A stretch of 64,000 bases of DNA, taken from the NCBI GenBank assembly GCA_963969365.1, contig OZ017747.1, forward strand, positions 2,480,001 to 2,544,000. The letters are read 5' to 3'. The stretch is from Asterochloris sp. CNOR1. Taxonomy: Eukaryota; Chlorophyta; Trebouxiophyceae; Trebouxiales; Trebouxiaceae. A program made the position numbers and the translations under genes. The notes under the pieces were generated by a model. It saw only the letters and a list, made by a program, of their open reading frames with translations. It was not told where the DNA came from and did not search any database. Shown here piece by piece: positions 1-12,000 of the stretch. Numbering within the stretch: the first letter of the stretch is position 1; every line of letters starts with the position of its first letter.

Positions 1-3000
1 AGTGACCGAGAGCGTCTACGAGGGGACACAGAGGTATGGGGCCCCAATGGCGAGAACTCCGTAGGGCTACTACAGGACGTGGGCCTGAGAGTGCGCTACA
101 CGTATGACCAGTGCTTTGATGGCACGCGCACCAATCAGCAGGCAAGCAGGGTGGGCACTTGGCATCGCCGTGGTGGTGTCAGCTGTGGGATTCGGGGCAT
201 TCTGGCACCACAGCTTGAGCTGCTTGGACCACAGCTCAAGCTGGCCTGCTAGCGGGTCATTGGAAGGCTGTTTATCAGCCCTGAAAATCATGATCCACGG
301 TTGCTTGCTGGTCCCATTATGCTGCAAAGTCCTCCCAGGGGCTGCCTGCAAGGCCAGAGGTCCGAACAAGCAATCATTTGCGTGCAGGTGTATGCAGCCA
401 CCTCCAGCAGCATCGTGCGCTCTGCCATGGACGGCCTGAATGGCACTGTGTTTGCCTATGGAGTCACCAGCAGTGGCAAGACTTACACAATGATGGTGAG
501 GCCTTGAACTCATGTCTGCAATCCCCAGATGCTCCTTTCCTGCTGCTGGGCCTGCCCCTGGTCTTGCCGCTGACCGCCAATTTGGCCCAGCCTACAGGAG
601 TTGTCAGCATTTGCATGTCAATCCTGGCCCCTGCTGCTGGCCCTGCTGCCAAAGCCATAACAGAGAGCATTAGGCCATTGAGGGGGTGCAACTGCATCCT
701 GCTCCTCTAAGTAGTGCCCTGACATGGCCTGCAGGGGGAGGCAGGCAATCCTGGGGTGGTGCAGCGAGCCATGCAGGATGTATTTGAAGCCATCGAGAGG
801 ACGCCAGGCAGGGACTTTCTGCTGCGGCTGAGCATGATGGAGATTTACAATGAGGTCAGTCAAAGGGGCTGGGCAGCCATAAGAGCTTGCCGTCTGGCTG
901 GCCTTGTCATGCTCCTGGCCACCGGCAGCACTTAACTGGAGTGCCATGGCTCACGTGTGCTGGCCAATCCTGCTTGTTGCTTGCTGTTCGGCACAAACAT
1001 CTCAGCCACTGGAAGAGCTGTAGTCCATCCAGGCAGCAACAGGACTACCTGCGGGCACACATGGCTGCAGCTTGTTACTGGCCCCATTCCCTGCAGGCAA
1101 AGTTGCCCATGGATGTGCTGCCTGTGCCAGAGCTTCAGCCTGGCAAGCCTGTTGGACCTCACGCTGGCCCTGTTCTGAGCCGCGATGCTGTTGTCTAGGG
1201 TTGAGTAGCCTGCACAAGTTCGCTGCCTCACCCCTGTGGGCGATCGATGACACCTGGAGTTGGGGTGCTTTGAGGGCCTGGCCTGCGGCATCATGCTCGC
1301 CTGCTTTGCTGCCTGTCGCCTGCAGGTGGGTGGAATGCCTCCTGGACCCTCAGGGAAGTGGAGCATGACCTGCAAGAGCCGCGTCATGACCCTGCTGCGT
1401 CCCCCCCCGCAGGTGGTGAATGACCTGCTGGACCCCCGGCGGGGCAACCTGAAGCTGCGGGAGGACCCCAAGCGCGGCTTCTTCATTGAGGGCATCAAGG
1501 AGGAGACCCTGGTGTCTGCAGAGCATGCGCTGTCCATCATTGCAGCAGGCGACGCCCACCGCAAGGTGCCCTGCTGCTTGCCAGCTTGCTGGCCCTGCTC
1601 GCACCTGCCACAAACCCTGCCACGTCAAGGGGCCCTGCCTGCACCTGTAGGGCTATGCCCAGTCTCGCCTCTGGCTGCCTATCACTTGGGCTCTTGCTTT
1701 GCTCCGCCCCTGTTGCTGCGCACGGGGACGGCCAACCACGAGGTGCTATATTATCTTTTTGTGATGTTGACAGCCAAGGCCTGCCCTGGGAACTTTAGCA
1801 TACTTCCAGCAGGGGCCCGTTTTGCTTTGTGCACTCTTCCTGAACAATCCATGTCAGGCTGCGCACATCAAATGGTGCACTATCATCATGCAAGTGGCTA
1901 CCCCAGTGCTGCAGGCCAGCCAGCACATTGCCTGCTTACATGCCCGCCAGCAGCTGCTCCCAGTGTTTCCCCCGGCTGCCCCAGGTATCTGCCACAACCT
2001 ACAACGAAGGCAGCAGCCGCTCCCACACCATCCTGCGGCTGACCATCGAGAGCAGCGAGCGGCCAGACCCAGACGCACCCCCAAGCCAGCATGTGGCTCG
2101 CACTCTCAGCGTGCTCAACCTCATCGACTTGGCAGGCACGCACATCAACATCCAAGCTGCTTGCTGTGGGGCTGTCTTGCACATAACCCTTCTGCCTGGC
2201 AGGCACCCCCACTTGCTGCTTGTGCTGTGTGGCCGTCTGATCAGGCCTCACCTCCGTGGCAGGCCCAGCTCTGGGGCTGTCTATGACCCTCACGACCTCA
2301 GTAAGATTCTGGACCATGCCCACAGAGCACCAAATTCAGCTGTGGGAGGTGCTGCTTCTGGAATGAAGCCTGTGATAACACCCATGCTCCGCCAGTATTG
2401 TGCATCAGGGAGCTCGTTGGCACACAGAAAGCCAGAGGCTTTGCCAGAGGCGCCCAATGACGGCCTTCACTCTTTGTGCTCTGACTTCAAGAGACCGGGC
2501 CTGCAGGCTCAGAGTCAGCACGAGCATCTCTGAGTAAGAGCCACCGCCAGGAGGGCTCCTTCATCAACAAGAGCCTGCTCACCCTGGGCACTGTCATTGC
2601 TAAGCTCTCTGATGGCAACGCGGTGCACATCCCCTTCAGGGACAGCAAGCTCACTCGACTTCTACAGGTCAGTGTCTTGCCAGCTGCCAAAGCGGTCTGC
2701 AGGGGGTTGTTGTGCAAGCAGCAACCCCTCAGCGCTAGGCACTGTGTACATTCTGCAGCTGGCTATTCAAGAGCCAGGCACAGGGAGTGCTTGTGGGCTA
2801 GCAGCAGCGCCTTGTGACCATTGCTTCCTGCTCTGCTGAGCCACATCAATCCTGAGGAGCATGGTTCAGAGCTTGTGTTGCCACTGGCTTTCCCTTCCTG
2901 CCTGCAGGCTTCCCTCACAGGCAGCGGCGCCCGCATAGCAGTGTTGTGCACAGTCACACCAGCCTCCAGCCAGGCCGAGGAGACCCACAACACCCTCAAA

Positions 3001-6000
3001 TTTGCAACGCGCGCCAAGAAGATCGAGATCACTGCTCAGCGTAATGAGATCCTGGACCAGAGCTCCCTCATACGGCGCTACCAGGAGGAGATTGCTGCGC
3101 TGAGGCAGCAGCTGGAGGTAGTGGCACGGGACCCTGGGTCCTTTGGCGGCATGATGCCTTTAGAGGTGCGAGGGAGTTGTGCAGGGCAACCACATGCAAC
3201 AGGGGACCAAGCTTGAGCTGTCAGGCGGTTTGAGGCCTGTGCCGATGCAGCAGCAGGGGGCTGGTATGAGTCTCTGCATCACTCAGCGACATGATGGCGC
3301 TTGAGGCGAGGTGGTGCCGTGAATGCCACCATGAATGTAGCGTCTGCAGGAGCCCCAGAACCCCCTGCAGGGCATGGCTCTTGGCGCAGTGTCTGGCATC
3401 CTACATTCTGTGACCCCAATGGTTGAGAGGTTGCTCTGCTGCTGTCATGCTGCACCCGCAGCGCTGGGAGAGGGCATGTACTGCAGCACTGCAGCACAGC
3501 TTTGGCTGGTTCCACTTTCCACTGCAGCCTTTGCGAGATGCAAGGGCTCTGCAGCAGCTGCACACTGTTCACAACGACAACTGCTGCTGGCTGATCTCGC
3601 CAGGCTCTGGCTGCAGGTCCAGGATCTGCGGGAGCGGCTCCAGGAGGAGCACCAGGCCCTTCTGCAGCGAGACGCCCAGAAGGCTGCCCTCGAGCAGCGC
3701 ATTGCCCGCCTGACCAAGATCATCCTGCACTCCACGCGCGTGCATGCGGCCAGCGCGCTCGCCCGCCGCCAGCGCATCCGCCTGCTGCGCTCATTTTCTG
3801 CACACCCCTCCCCTGCAGTAAGCCCACTGGTTGTTGTTTGAGAGAGGGGCCCTGGCACCTGCTGGAGCTGCCTTCAGGTCTGCAGTTGGGCTGGCTTATG
3901 CTTGTTGCCTTGTTCCTGGATGCAGCTTTGTATGCTGCCAGCGCATCTGCCTGCTGCACCTGATGTCTGCACACCCTTCCATGCATTGAGCCCACTCCTT
4001 TGCTGTTTGATTGAGGCACTGCCCACAGGTGGCTGGTGGGGTCCCTTGCACCTGCTGGCTCTGCCCTCAGCCCTCAAGTGGCGCTGTCTTATGCAAGGCA
4101 TTTTCTGTCGCGCTGTAGATCTAGCAGATTGCATGCAGCCAGCACACCTGCCTGCTGCGCAACATGTCTGCACGCCCCCTCTTCAACAGTGAGCGCTGGC
4201 AGAGCTGGAGGGTAGTCAGGGTAGCTGCAGAGCTTGGTGGGTATCCTGCTTGGTGGCTTGAAGCCTGCAGAGAGAACTCAAACCTGCAATATGGTTGTGT
4301 AGTGAGCACAGCCCCATGAGGACTGGGGCAACGGTCAGCTGTGTCAGATGCAGCCACCCACGCAATGTTGGTTGTAGTGCCTGTTATCAGTGCAGCTTGT
4401 GTCTATCTTTTGCGTGCTGCCCACATGTGCAGGCCATCTGCAGGCAGCGTCTGTATGTTAGTGGCAAGGCCTGTCCTCAGGGAGTCGCCCTGTGCAAAGC
4501 ATCTCTGCCCCGCATGGGGTTGTCAGCCTGAGCCTGCACGCTGCCTCGCCTGCAGCCCTCCCAGCCTCTGAGCCCCCTGAAGCGCCCAGGGGGGGCCCCG
4601 CTGGAAGAAGGCGATGGCGGCAGGGGTAGCTCTTTTGCCAAGGCACGGCGTCTAGACCTGGACGACTCTGCGGCTAAGATTGCATCGTGGGCCCTGCAAA
4701 ATGGTGAGGGGCTCTTGCACTTGACTGTAGGCGGGTCTGCATGGCATGGGGGTGGCATGGAGGGGCCTGGGCAGTCCCAGCCAGCAGGACTGCATCGAAG
4801 GAGCTGCACATCTTGATGGACGGCCTGTCGTGATGACATGGTCTGGGCCTGGACAACTCAGCGGTCAGGGTTGCTCCAAGAGCCCTGCAGATGGCGAGGG
4901 AGACAGCTGCACACTGATACGAGGGGCAGAAGTGGCCTTCTGTGGTGTGAGGCTTTCATGATGTGTTGCTCAACAGCTGGGATGGGAAACCTCCGTGTGA
5001 GGAGCTCTGCATGTCCTACAGCAATGTCGTGTTCCAGACTTTGGTCGACCACATACATGAGCTCACAGCTGCGCTCTGTTGCTTACACCTGCATGCGGCT
5101 GCTGCAGAGGTGGCACGGAGGCATGGTGAGGAGCCCGGCACGCCGCCCAGCCAGGAGGCTGGGATCATGAGCACTGTCAGGCAGGTCAAGACCGCAGGCG
5201 AGCTCATTCCTGGCAGGCAGCTACTGCAGCAGGTGAGTCATGCTCTGTGGCACCAGAGGAGGTGTGCAGGCAGGGCTGCATCAACCGACTCTGTGGGTCT
5301 TGCTTGCAGTTGCGTTGTGTTCTGGCACCAGCCCAAGTTCAGGCACTGAGGGTCCTGCATGGCAGGAAGGCGGCTCAGCTCATCTTAACAGACTTGCATG
5401 TGCATGCTTCTGTGCAACGTTGTCCCTAACCAACTCTGTGACCGACCAGGCCTGCCCGCCTTGTTGCAGGACATGGACATGTATGCCCCCTATGACAGCG
5501 AAGCAGCCTTTTTGCGCGAGCAGGTGGAGGTGCTGGCCGAGGAGCTGGCCGAGAGGGACCGCGCCCTCGAGGCAGCGCAGGCGGCGCGCCCGTCCCCAGA
5601 GCCAGAGGGGGCCTCGGAGCGGGCAGTGTCGTCGGCGATGGGGGTGCGCTCGGCGTCCGGGGCCACTTCTGAGGAAGGGGACCGCGATGTGGAGATGCAG
5701 GTGGGGGCCTGATCTGTTGTGTCATCTTGGTGCAAGACTTGATGCTGTGAGAGAGCAGGGCTGGCATGAGCACGCAGCACTTGCGATGGCCTGCACAGCA
5801 GGAGGAGTGCAGCATTGCAGCAGCAATGCTGCTTTGTATTCATGGGAACTGGTTGCTCAGCAGGCCTTGTTAACTCTGTGCATTGCAAATTGCTGCTGGC
5901 CCAGCTAGACACTCATCCCCACTCAGCCTACTCTCAGCCCGCTCCTGCTCGGCCCGCCCCTGCTCAGCATCGTCCATTGCCTCTGTGGCCTGTCAAGGAA

Positions 6001-8580
6001 TCCCCAGCCAATGCTACTCTTGCATGTGTACTGAAAGGGGTGCAGCTGTCCACGCTTTCCATCAACAACATCGATGCAGCCAGCACAGCACTTGCCTTCA
6101 AGATGCAGCGCGCTCAGTGCGAGTTCATGTTGGCCCTGCTATGCTGGGCCTAGCACCAACTTGGGGCATCCAGGCTGCCACTTACCTACTGCATCGTTTG
6201 TCTTTTAGGTACTGTACGAGAGTTCATGTCGACCCTCCTGCGCTGGGCCCGGCTGCCAGACTACTTATCATACGCTGGCCTGCCACTCACCCACCGCACC
6301 CTTTCCCTTTCAGGTGCTGTATGCTGAGCGCGAGTTCATGTCGGCTCAACTGCGTAGCGCCCAGGCCAACTCGGCTGCCCTCATTCGCGAGGTGCAAAGT
6401 CTGAAGGCCCAGGCAGGCATGGGAGGCGGCGGCGAGGGGCATGCCGGCCCCCATGCATCACTTGCTCCTGCCCCCTTTGGCAGCGGCACTCTGGACACCC
6501 TGGTGGACGACGACATCTTTGCAGATGCCAACAGGTGAGGATGCCTGAGCTCTGCAACAGACAAGTAGGTGGGCCCGCTAGGCACCAGCATGTGCCCAGC
6601 CTCGTCTGTGGCTTTGCAGAGCGTCCGCAGGGCATGCCGTCGGAGATGCTGATAGGGATCCCACCTCCTGGCCTTGTCGCAAAGCACGCATTCCTCTCGT
6701 GTGTGCATATAACAACAGCAGGTCACTTGGTGGGCTTGCCTGGCAATACAGGGAATAGCGCAATGGTGAGGGGCACCTCTCTGACTCTGCATCCTGTCAA
6801 GCAGGGGCGCAGTTGCGCAGATGTGATCAGGTAAGGGTGCTGCCAGCAGGCTTGAGAGACACTCCGACACTGCACGCTGCTGGCGTGCATGCAAGCCTTC
6901 ATCACAAAGTTGACACAATCAAGGCTTGTCGCGGTTGTGCCCCTGCGCGGCGGCAGCAGAGCTTGAGAGCCTCTTTGGCCGCCAGAGGTGTGCCGCATCT
7001 GTCAATGGCCGTGCTGCGCAGCCGCTCTGCTGCGTGAGACCAACACTGCAGCATCGTTGTGGAGGCCCCTGCAGGCTGACCCAGCGCTGCCCCGGTCCCT
7101 GCAGGCTGGCAGCAGAGCTGGAGGACGACACAGCGGCCCCCATGGCCTCCTCGCAGAGCTCACAGACGACCGCCACGCTGCCCTCGCAGCCGGATGGCAC
7201 CTGCGAGCTGCAGCAGCAGCTGCGCAACATGGAGGGACAGGTGCAGCGGGTGCTGCAGGAGCTGCGGCGTAAAGAGGACACCCTTGCCAGGGAGCGGGCG
7301 GTTGCCATCAAATCGCAGGTGCGAAGGGGACACCTTGCTGTCCAGGTGCCTGCAGTCCCCTGCAGGAAGCTGCGGCCCCTGCTAGGCGCATCAAGCGAGC
7401 AACCAGTTTGTCTTGGCAACCAAAGTCTGCTGTGGGTGGTGCCCTGGGCTGTGGGCCTTGTGTGAAGCTTGCTGGGGAGGCCTGTAGAGGCTGCTCCATC
7501 TGTGTGGTGCCTCAGACTTTGGCCATCTGACAGGCAGCTGATCTGCAGCAAGGACCACAGTATTGCCTTGGCAGGGCCACAGGCCCCTGGTTACGGGATC
7601 TGCAGCTCTGCACCGCCAGGCCCCTGATAGCAATTCACAGTGCTAGCCTGCAGGCCCAAAAGCTTGTGCTGCTAGGCTCCAAGCTTGTAACAATCTGGCT
7701 TCCATTCACTCTACCCTGTGGCCATAGGAGGCAGAGGCAGCGGCGGCCAAGCGGCTGAAGGAAGCGGCTTTGGAGAATCAGGAACTCAGAGCTGAGTCTG
7801 CTCGCCTGCAGCATCAGAACAACCGTCTGCAGGGGTACGCTCTGGACGATGCCGGTGCTGAGCAGCTGAGCGAGCTCATTGGATCCCTGACTCAGGTGGG
7901 CTGTCAGTGCAGTTCAATTGAAATGCTGCTTTGCTGACAGCTGGTGAGCAGCTGGGCAAGGGTCATTGCTCTGCCAGAGTTTATTGCCCTGCTGACTCAG
8001 GTAGGCTCATGCTGTGGCAGTAGCTGCTGTCGCATTAGCTGCAAGCACAGCTAGGCCCTGAGCACCCGCTTCTTGAAGTGGTCTGCGGCGGCTCTGTGAC
8101 AGTGGGACAGGCTCGCTTGCCGGCTCCGAGTTGCTGGCAACCCTCAGCATCAGGAAGTTGCTTGTTCCAGGCAGTGTCAGAATTGTGAGGGAGACGCAGG
8201 TCTGCTGCAGCATGGACAGCCCTGCTGACAATGATCTGATGCTGCAGGCGGTGGAACGTGTGCGCATCACTGTGCAGCTGCGCCACCTCAGTGCAAAGAT
8301 TGGGCCTGCGCGCTCTGGATCCCAGGGCTCCATCAGCAGCGCCACAGTGTCCCCTGAGACGCACAGCGGGGCAGCCCCAGCACATAGCAGCGTGTCGCCC
8401 GCGTCCCGGCCAGATGCGAGGATGGCAGCCATGGCCTCGCTGGGCTCCAGACCCTCCAGTGCAGGCAGCAGCACAATGACCCTTGAGCGGATGCGCAGCG
8501 TCATATCAGAACTGAGCCGAGCAAATGCAGCTGGCAGCAACATCCCCAACCCACCACAGCACCACTCCCCAAGCCAATGA
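1..8580 (+). CDS. KIN7: Kinesin-7 family motor protein, 5' end outside window
   Basis: Microtubule plus-end-type motor with N-terminal motor domain. Exons: <1-141, 388-495, 735-854, 1413-1565, 1985-2135, 2507-2667, 2908-3165, 3617-3817, 4556-4703, 5108-5232, 5470-5700, 6314-6534, 7105-7318, 7728-7895, 8248-8580; all junctions keep frame and give 910 residues to a TGA. Visible motifs: P-loop GVTSSGKT (exon 2), switch I NEGSSRSH, switch II DLAGSE split across the 2135/2507 junction, and the neck-proximal [24 protein letters not shown] and [13 protein letters not shown] are typical of plant kinesin-7 proteins (family knowledge). The rest is coiled coil, a Ser/Pro-rich stretch and a short C-terminal tail. 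Only the first part of the motor is missing. Introns after 141 and 2135 begin GC. Exon 7 could instead end at 3117. The introns contain decayed copies of neighbouring exon ends (listed separately). It converges on the ZC3H15 gene. Confidence 0.93.
3769..4196 (+). repeat. Exon-end copies in kinesin intron 8
   Basis: The last ~49 bases of exon 3617-3817 plus the first ~25 of its intron (3769-3841) recur at about 3937-4010 and 4138-4196. All three copies share the order gccagc, ctgcctgctgc, tctgcac, and the second also keeps the intronic gcccact...tgtttga. Only the first copy reads in frame with the protein. Confidence 0.8.
4841..4899 (+). repeat. Decayed copy of exon 9 donor end (kinesin)
   Basis: Resembles 4651-4709, the 3' end of exon 4556-4703 with its donor: both have cctggacaactc/cctggacgactc, then gccctgca(a/g)atgg(t/c)gagg. 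The copy lies in the following intron, and its donor GT has become GC. Confidence 0.7.
6101..6262 (+). repeat. Two decayed copies of exon 12 start (kinesin)
   Basis: Copies at about 6101-6145 and 6201-6262 resemble the acceptor and start of exon 6314-6534. All three carry gagttcatgt, and the second keeps a full ttttag|gtactgta acceptor-like start. They lie in the intron just upstream of the used exon. Confidence 0.75.
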
Positions 8581-9054
8581 GCTTTCATCATTCCTGCAGT
8601 TCCCCCGCTGACAACACTTAATCTCTGCAGTAAAGCAATACTGGCCCCTGCATGCATCCTTGATCTCCGCCATCAAGCTATCCCTTGCAGAGGCGTCACT
8701 GTCCACGCTTTCAGTTGCATCGTTCAGCAACACAGGGCAGGCATGATCACTGCACCTGCAAAAGCTGCTCTTGTCTCGGACTAATTCATTATTTCTGTCA
8801 AGTGACCAGGAAGTGCCACTATAGCAGATTCCCATATGCACATGGAGCCCTTCAAGTGCTGCCATGGAGGCACTTGCATTGTGATGCAATTTGAAGAAGC
8901 CACACTACTGACAAGCTTCACTGCACGAGGAGCTGATTCAGGCGGCCTGGGACTGGCGAGGCTCGGTGAAGGCAGGTGCAGGCAGACCTCAAAAGTATGG
9001 GGCGGTGCCTATCTCTCTGCAACCTGCAGCTATGCTACACATACATTTGCTGGC
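8581..9054. other. Convergent intergenic region, kinesin / ZC3H15
   Basis: Tail-to-tail spacer of 474 bases holding the two 3' UTRs. I see no open frame, repeat or recognisable RNA gene in it. Confidence 0.6.
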
Positions 9055-12000
9055 TCAAGAGACTACTGCTTTCTCATGCATGTCCGCTTCCAATGCGTCA
9101 AGCTCTTCGTCTCCAATGTCGTCCTCAGAGTCGTCATCATCGTTGAAGAGATCATGCTGCTCAGCCTCTGACAGCTTGAGGCCCGTCCCATTTGCAGGGT
9201 GGTCAGATGAGGGACCGGCCTGACTGCCTGAGGTACCAGGCTCCTCTGAAGATGGTGCTTCATCCTCCTGAGCATCTGCAGTGGCAGTGGCAGCAGGGTG
9301 TAAAGGATCTCTGCCTATAGCTGCTGCATTGCTGGCGGTTGATGGAGACAGGCACAGAGGGCCTTCCAAACCACCACATGAGGTACTTAGTTCTTCTGCA
9401 GCTGACCTAAGGGCAGCCCTCAACCCCTGAGCTGATTAAGTATGTGCAACAGCTTGCTGGACACTTGCCAGCAGAGCACTGCAGTCTCCAGGGCTGCCCT
9501 GGCAGCATCAGCTTGTGTTATTGTTGTTTAGCCCCGACAGCTTGCCAGGCAACATGTCAGGAAGCAATATGCCTGGCTTGAGAGGCCCCTGCAGCAACAC
9601 AGCAGCACTGCCCCTCCTGCCTCCACCCCCATGCACCCAGCACACGCAGGCTGTATGTGTGACTGCACTGCACCCTTCGCCTCAGGTGGCACCCCACCCC
9701 CCCCCCCCCCCCCCCTTTCCTCCCTGCCGTAGGATTGAATTGAGCGGGCAGCCCGCCTCATCACACCCTCAGGCTGCCCACCCGGCAGAACATGCTCCCC
9801 TCTGCATCCTGCCTGACAAGCAGCAGCACCACACCCCTAAAATGGCTTCGTCACAAACCGCCCTCTGAAAAGGCTGCCTGTGCATCTAAGGCGCACTTCT
9901 TTGCCCTCCTGCCCCACTCAAAGCCAGTCAAGTGAGCCAATTCGCAGAAGATGGTCATTGGCTGACTGCACAGTAGCACATGCAGTACCACCACACCTGC
10001 ATGGTTGCATCCCTGCAATGCACCCTCTGCATTCTCAAAGGCTGCCTGCATGGCTGCAATGCCCTTTTCCCTGCCTCCACACGCTGCCCACACAGCAGCA
10101 TAGCCTTGGGTGCACTGTTGTGTGTCCAGTCGCAAACAAAGGGCAGGCCAGCACTCACAGGCTGCTCGAGCGGCTGCGTTGCGCTCCTCCGCTTCCTGCC
10201 TGACCCGCCTGAACTCCTCCTCCTCATCGTTCTCACGCGCATACTCGTCGTGGGCGCCCATGTCGTCCTCCGCCAGGAAGCCCTCCTGCAGGCAGGGGCA
10301 GGGCAGGGTACGCGACACAACCAGCTGTGTGCAGAGCAGCAAAGGGCCTGTGACACGGCTGCAAGCAAGTGTCAGGAAGCCCTCGGCAGGCAGTGCAGGC
10401 AGCAGGAAAGAGCATGCCTGGAAGGGCAAGCAGTGGCCAGGCCCAGCGTTGTCCTGCAGACATGCACAGCTGCTTGAGGCGCCTCTGTGAAACAGCCACA
10501 CTGTAGGCAGGCAGGGACAGCAACATGCATGGACAGTAAAGTGCAGGTAGAGCCAGGTTGAAGCCTCACAAACAGCTGTGTGCGGACCGGATGAAAGCTA
10601 TCAAACAGTTTGGGCTACAGGCAACCCAGCAGGCAGGCCAGCGTGCCCAGAGTCCTCAAAATACCGATGGCGAACTGTCCAGCCAGCCCTTTTGCTCCAG
10701 GGAAAGCAGCTAGCAACTCCAAAGGCTCCGGCTGATACCTGCTGAGGCTGATGCATGCAGCTAGCAGTGGTGTGAAGCTGCGCCATTGGCCTTCAACGTG
10801 GGCTCGCACAATGGAGCCTTGCGGGCAGGGTGCTTGCACGTGGGGCTTGCCTGTGCGAAGATCTCCTTGCCCGTCATGATGCCCTTGCGCTTGCGCTCTG
10901 CCAGGGTGCTCTCCTGCTCCTTGGCACGCGCAGACACCTTGGACTCATGCCACTGCTTGAACGTCTGCAGACAAGAGAGCACCCAGCTTGATGCGCTGCC
11001 TGTGCAGTGCCTACATGCATGTTGCTCAACATGAATCAGCCCAGCATTGGGCCTGTGCCATTTCTTGAAGGTCTGTAGACGGGCCAGCAGCCATCTCAAT
11101 GCCCTGCGAGTGAGTGCCTGAAAACACTACTGCACCCTGTTGATCAGCCCAGACTGAGCATTCTGCTTTATGCTGCCAGCATCATGGCAATGTGGCCACA
11201 GTTTCTAGAGCCTAACCCCACGTGCATGATTTGCAGATGGCATCGTGCTGTTCCTACACGGCAACAACAACACTGCAGCAGGCTGGCACCAGATGGCTGC
11301 TGCCTGTGCTGCTCTGGCTTGCCCACCCAGCTCCTCAAGCTCCCAGCACATGCGACAGATTGGCACAGACTGCGAGCATATGTGCAACATGTGCCATGCA
11401 AACCTCTCAAAGGTAGCACGTACGTGAGGCAGGAAGTGATGCTACTTTTTGCTTCCCTCTGTGATGATTGGCTGCTCACGATCCAGGACAGCTGCAAGCG
11501 GGTGAAGGGTACCAGCATGCGCCCCGGACATGCCCTGCACGTGCAGGTGGAGCACAGATGCTGCTGCTGCTGTGCTGACCCTATAGCCTACCTCCTCTGT
11601 GATGGGCGTGCGCGCGTCCACCTTGCGCCGCTCCTCCTCAATGAGATCCTCAATGGGCTTGGCATTAGCAGCCTCCTCTTCCAGGAGCTCCTGCAGCACC
11701 GAACACGAGGATAAGTGCAGCCCAGGAATGGGGCCACAGCCACTACAGGCTTCACTTTGGAGGCTTTCAAGGAGAGACTCACTGCTGAAGAGTGCAGCCC
11801 AGCAGTGGCACACCCCTTCCCAGCAGCTCGTGCAACACTACACTGATGCTCCACAGCAGCAGTGAGCCCAAACCATCGGTAGTGTCCTCTTCTAACATGA
11901 CATGCAACCCCTGTGAACATTTTCAAGGGGGTGACCGTGCAGGTGCCAGCATAAAGAATCGGCAGCTTCTTGTCAGGCTCTCAAATCTGCAATGAGAGTC

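Noticed and set aside
9480-9850. Search for the missing last-but-one exon of ZC3H15 in this stretch
   Set aside because: The minus-strand frame [17 protein letters not shown] was considered, but it runs into the poly-C tract and has no supported splice pair.
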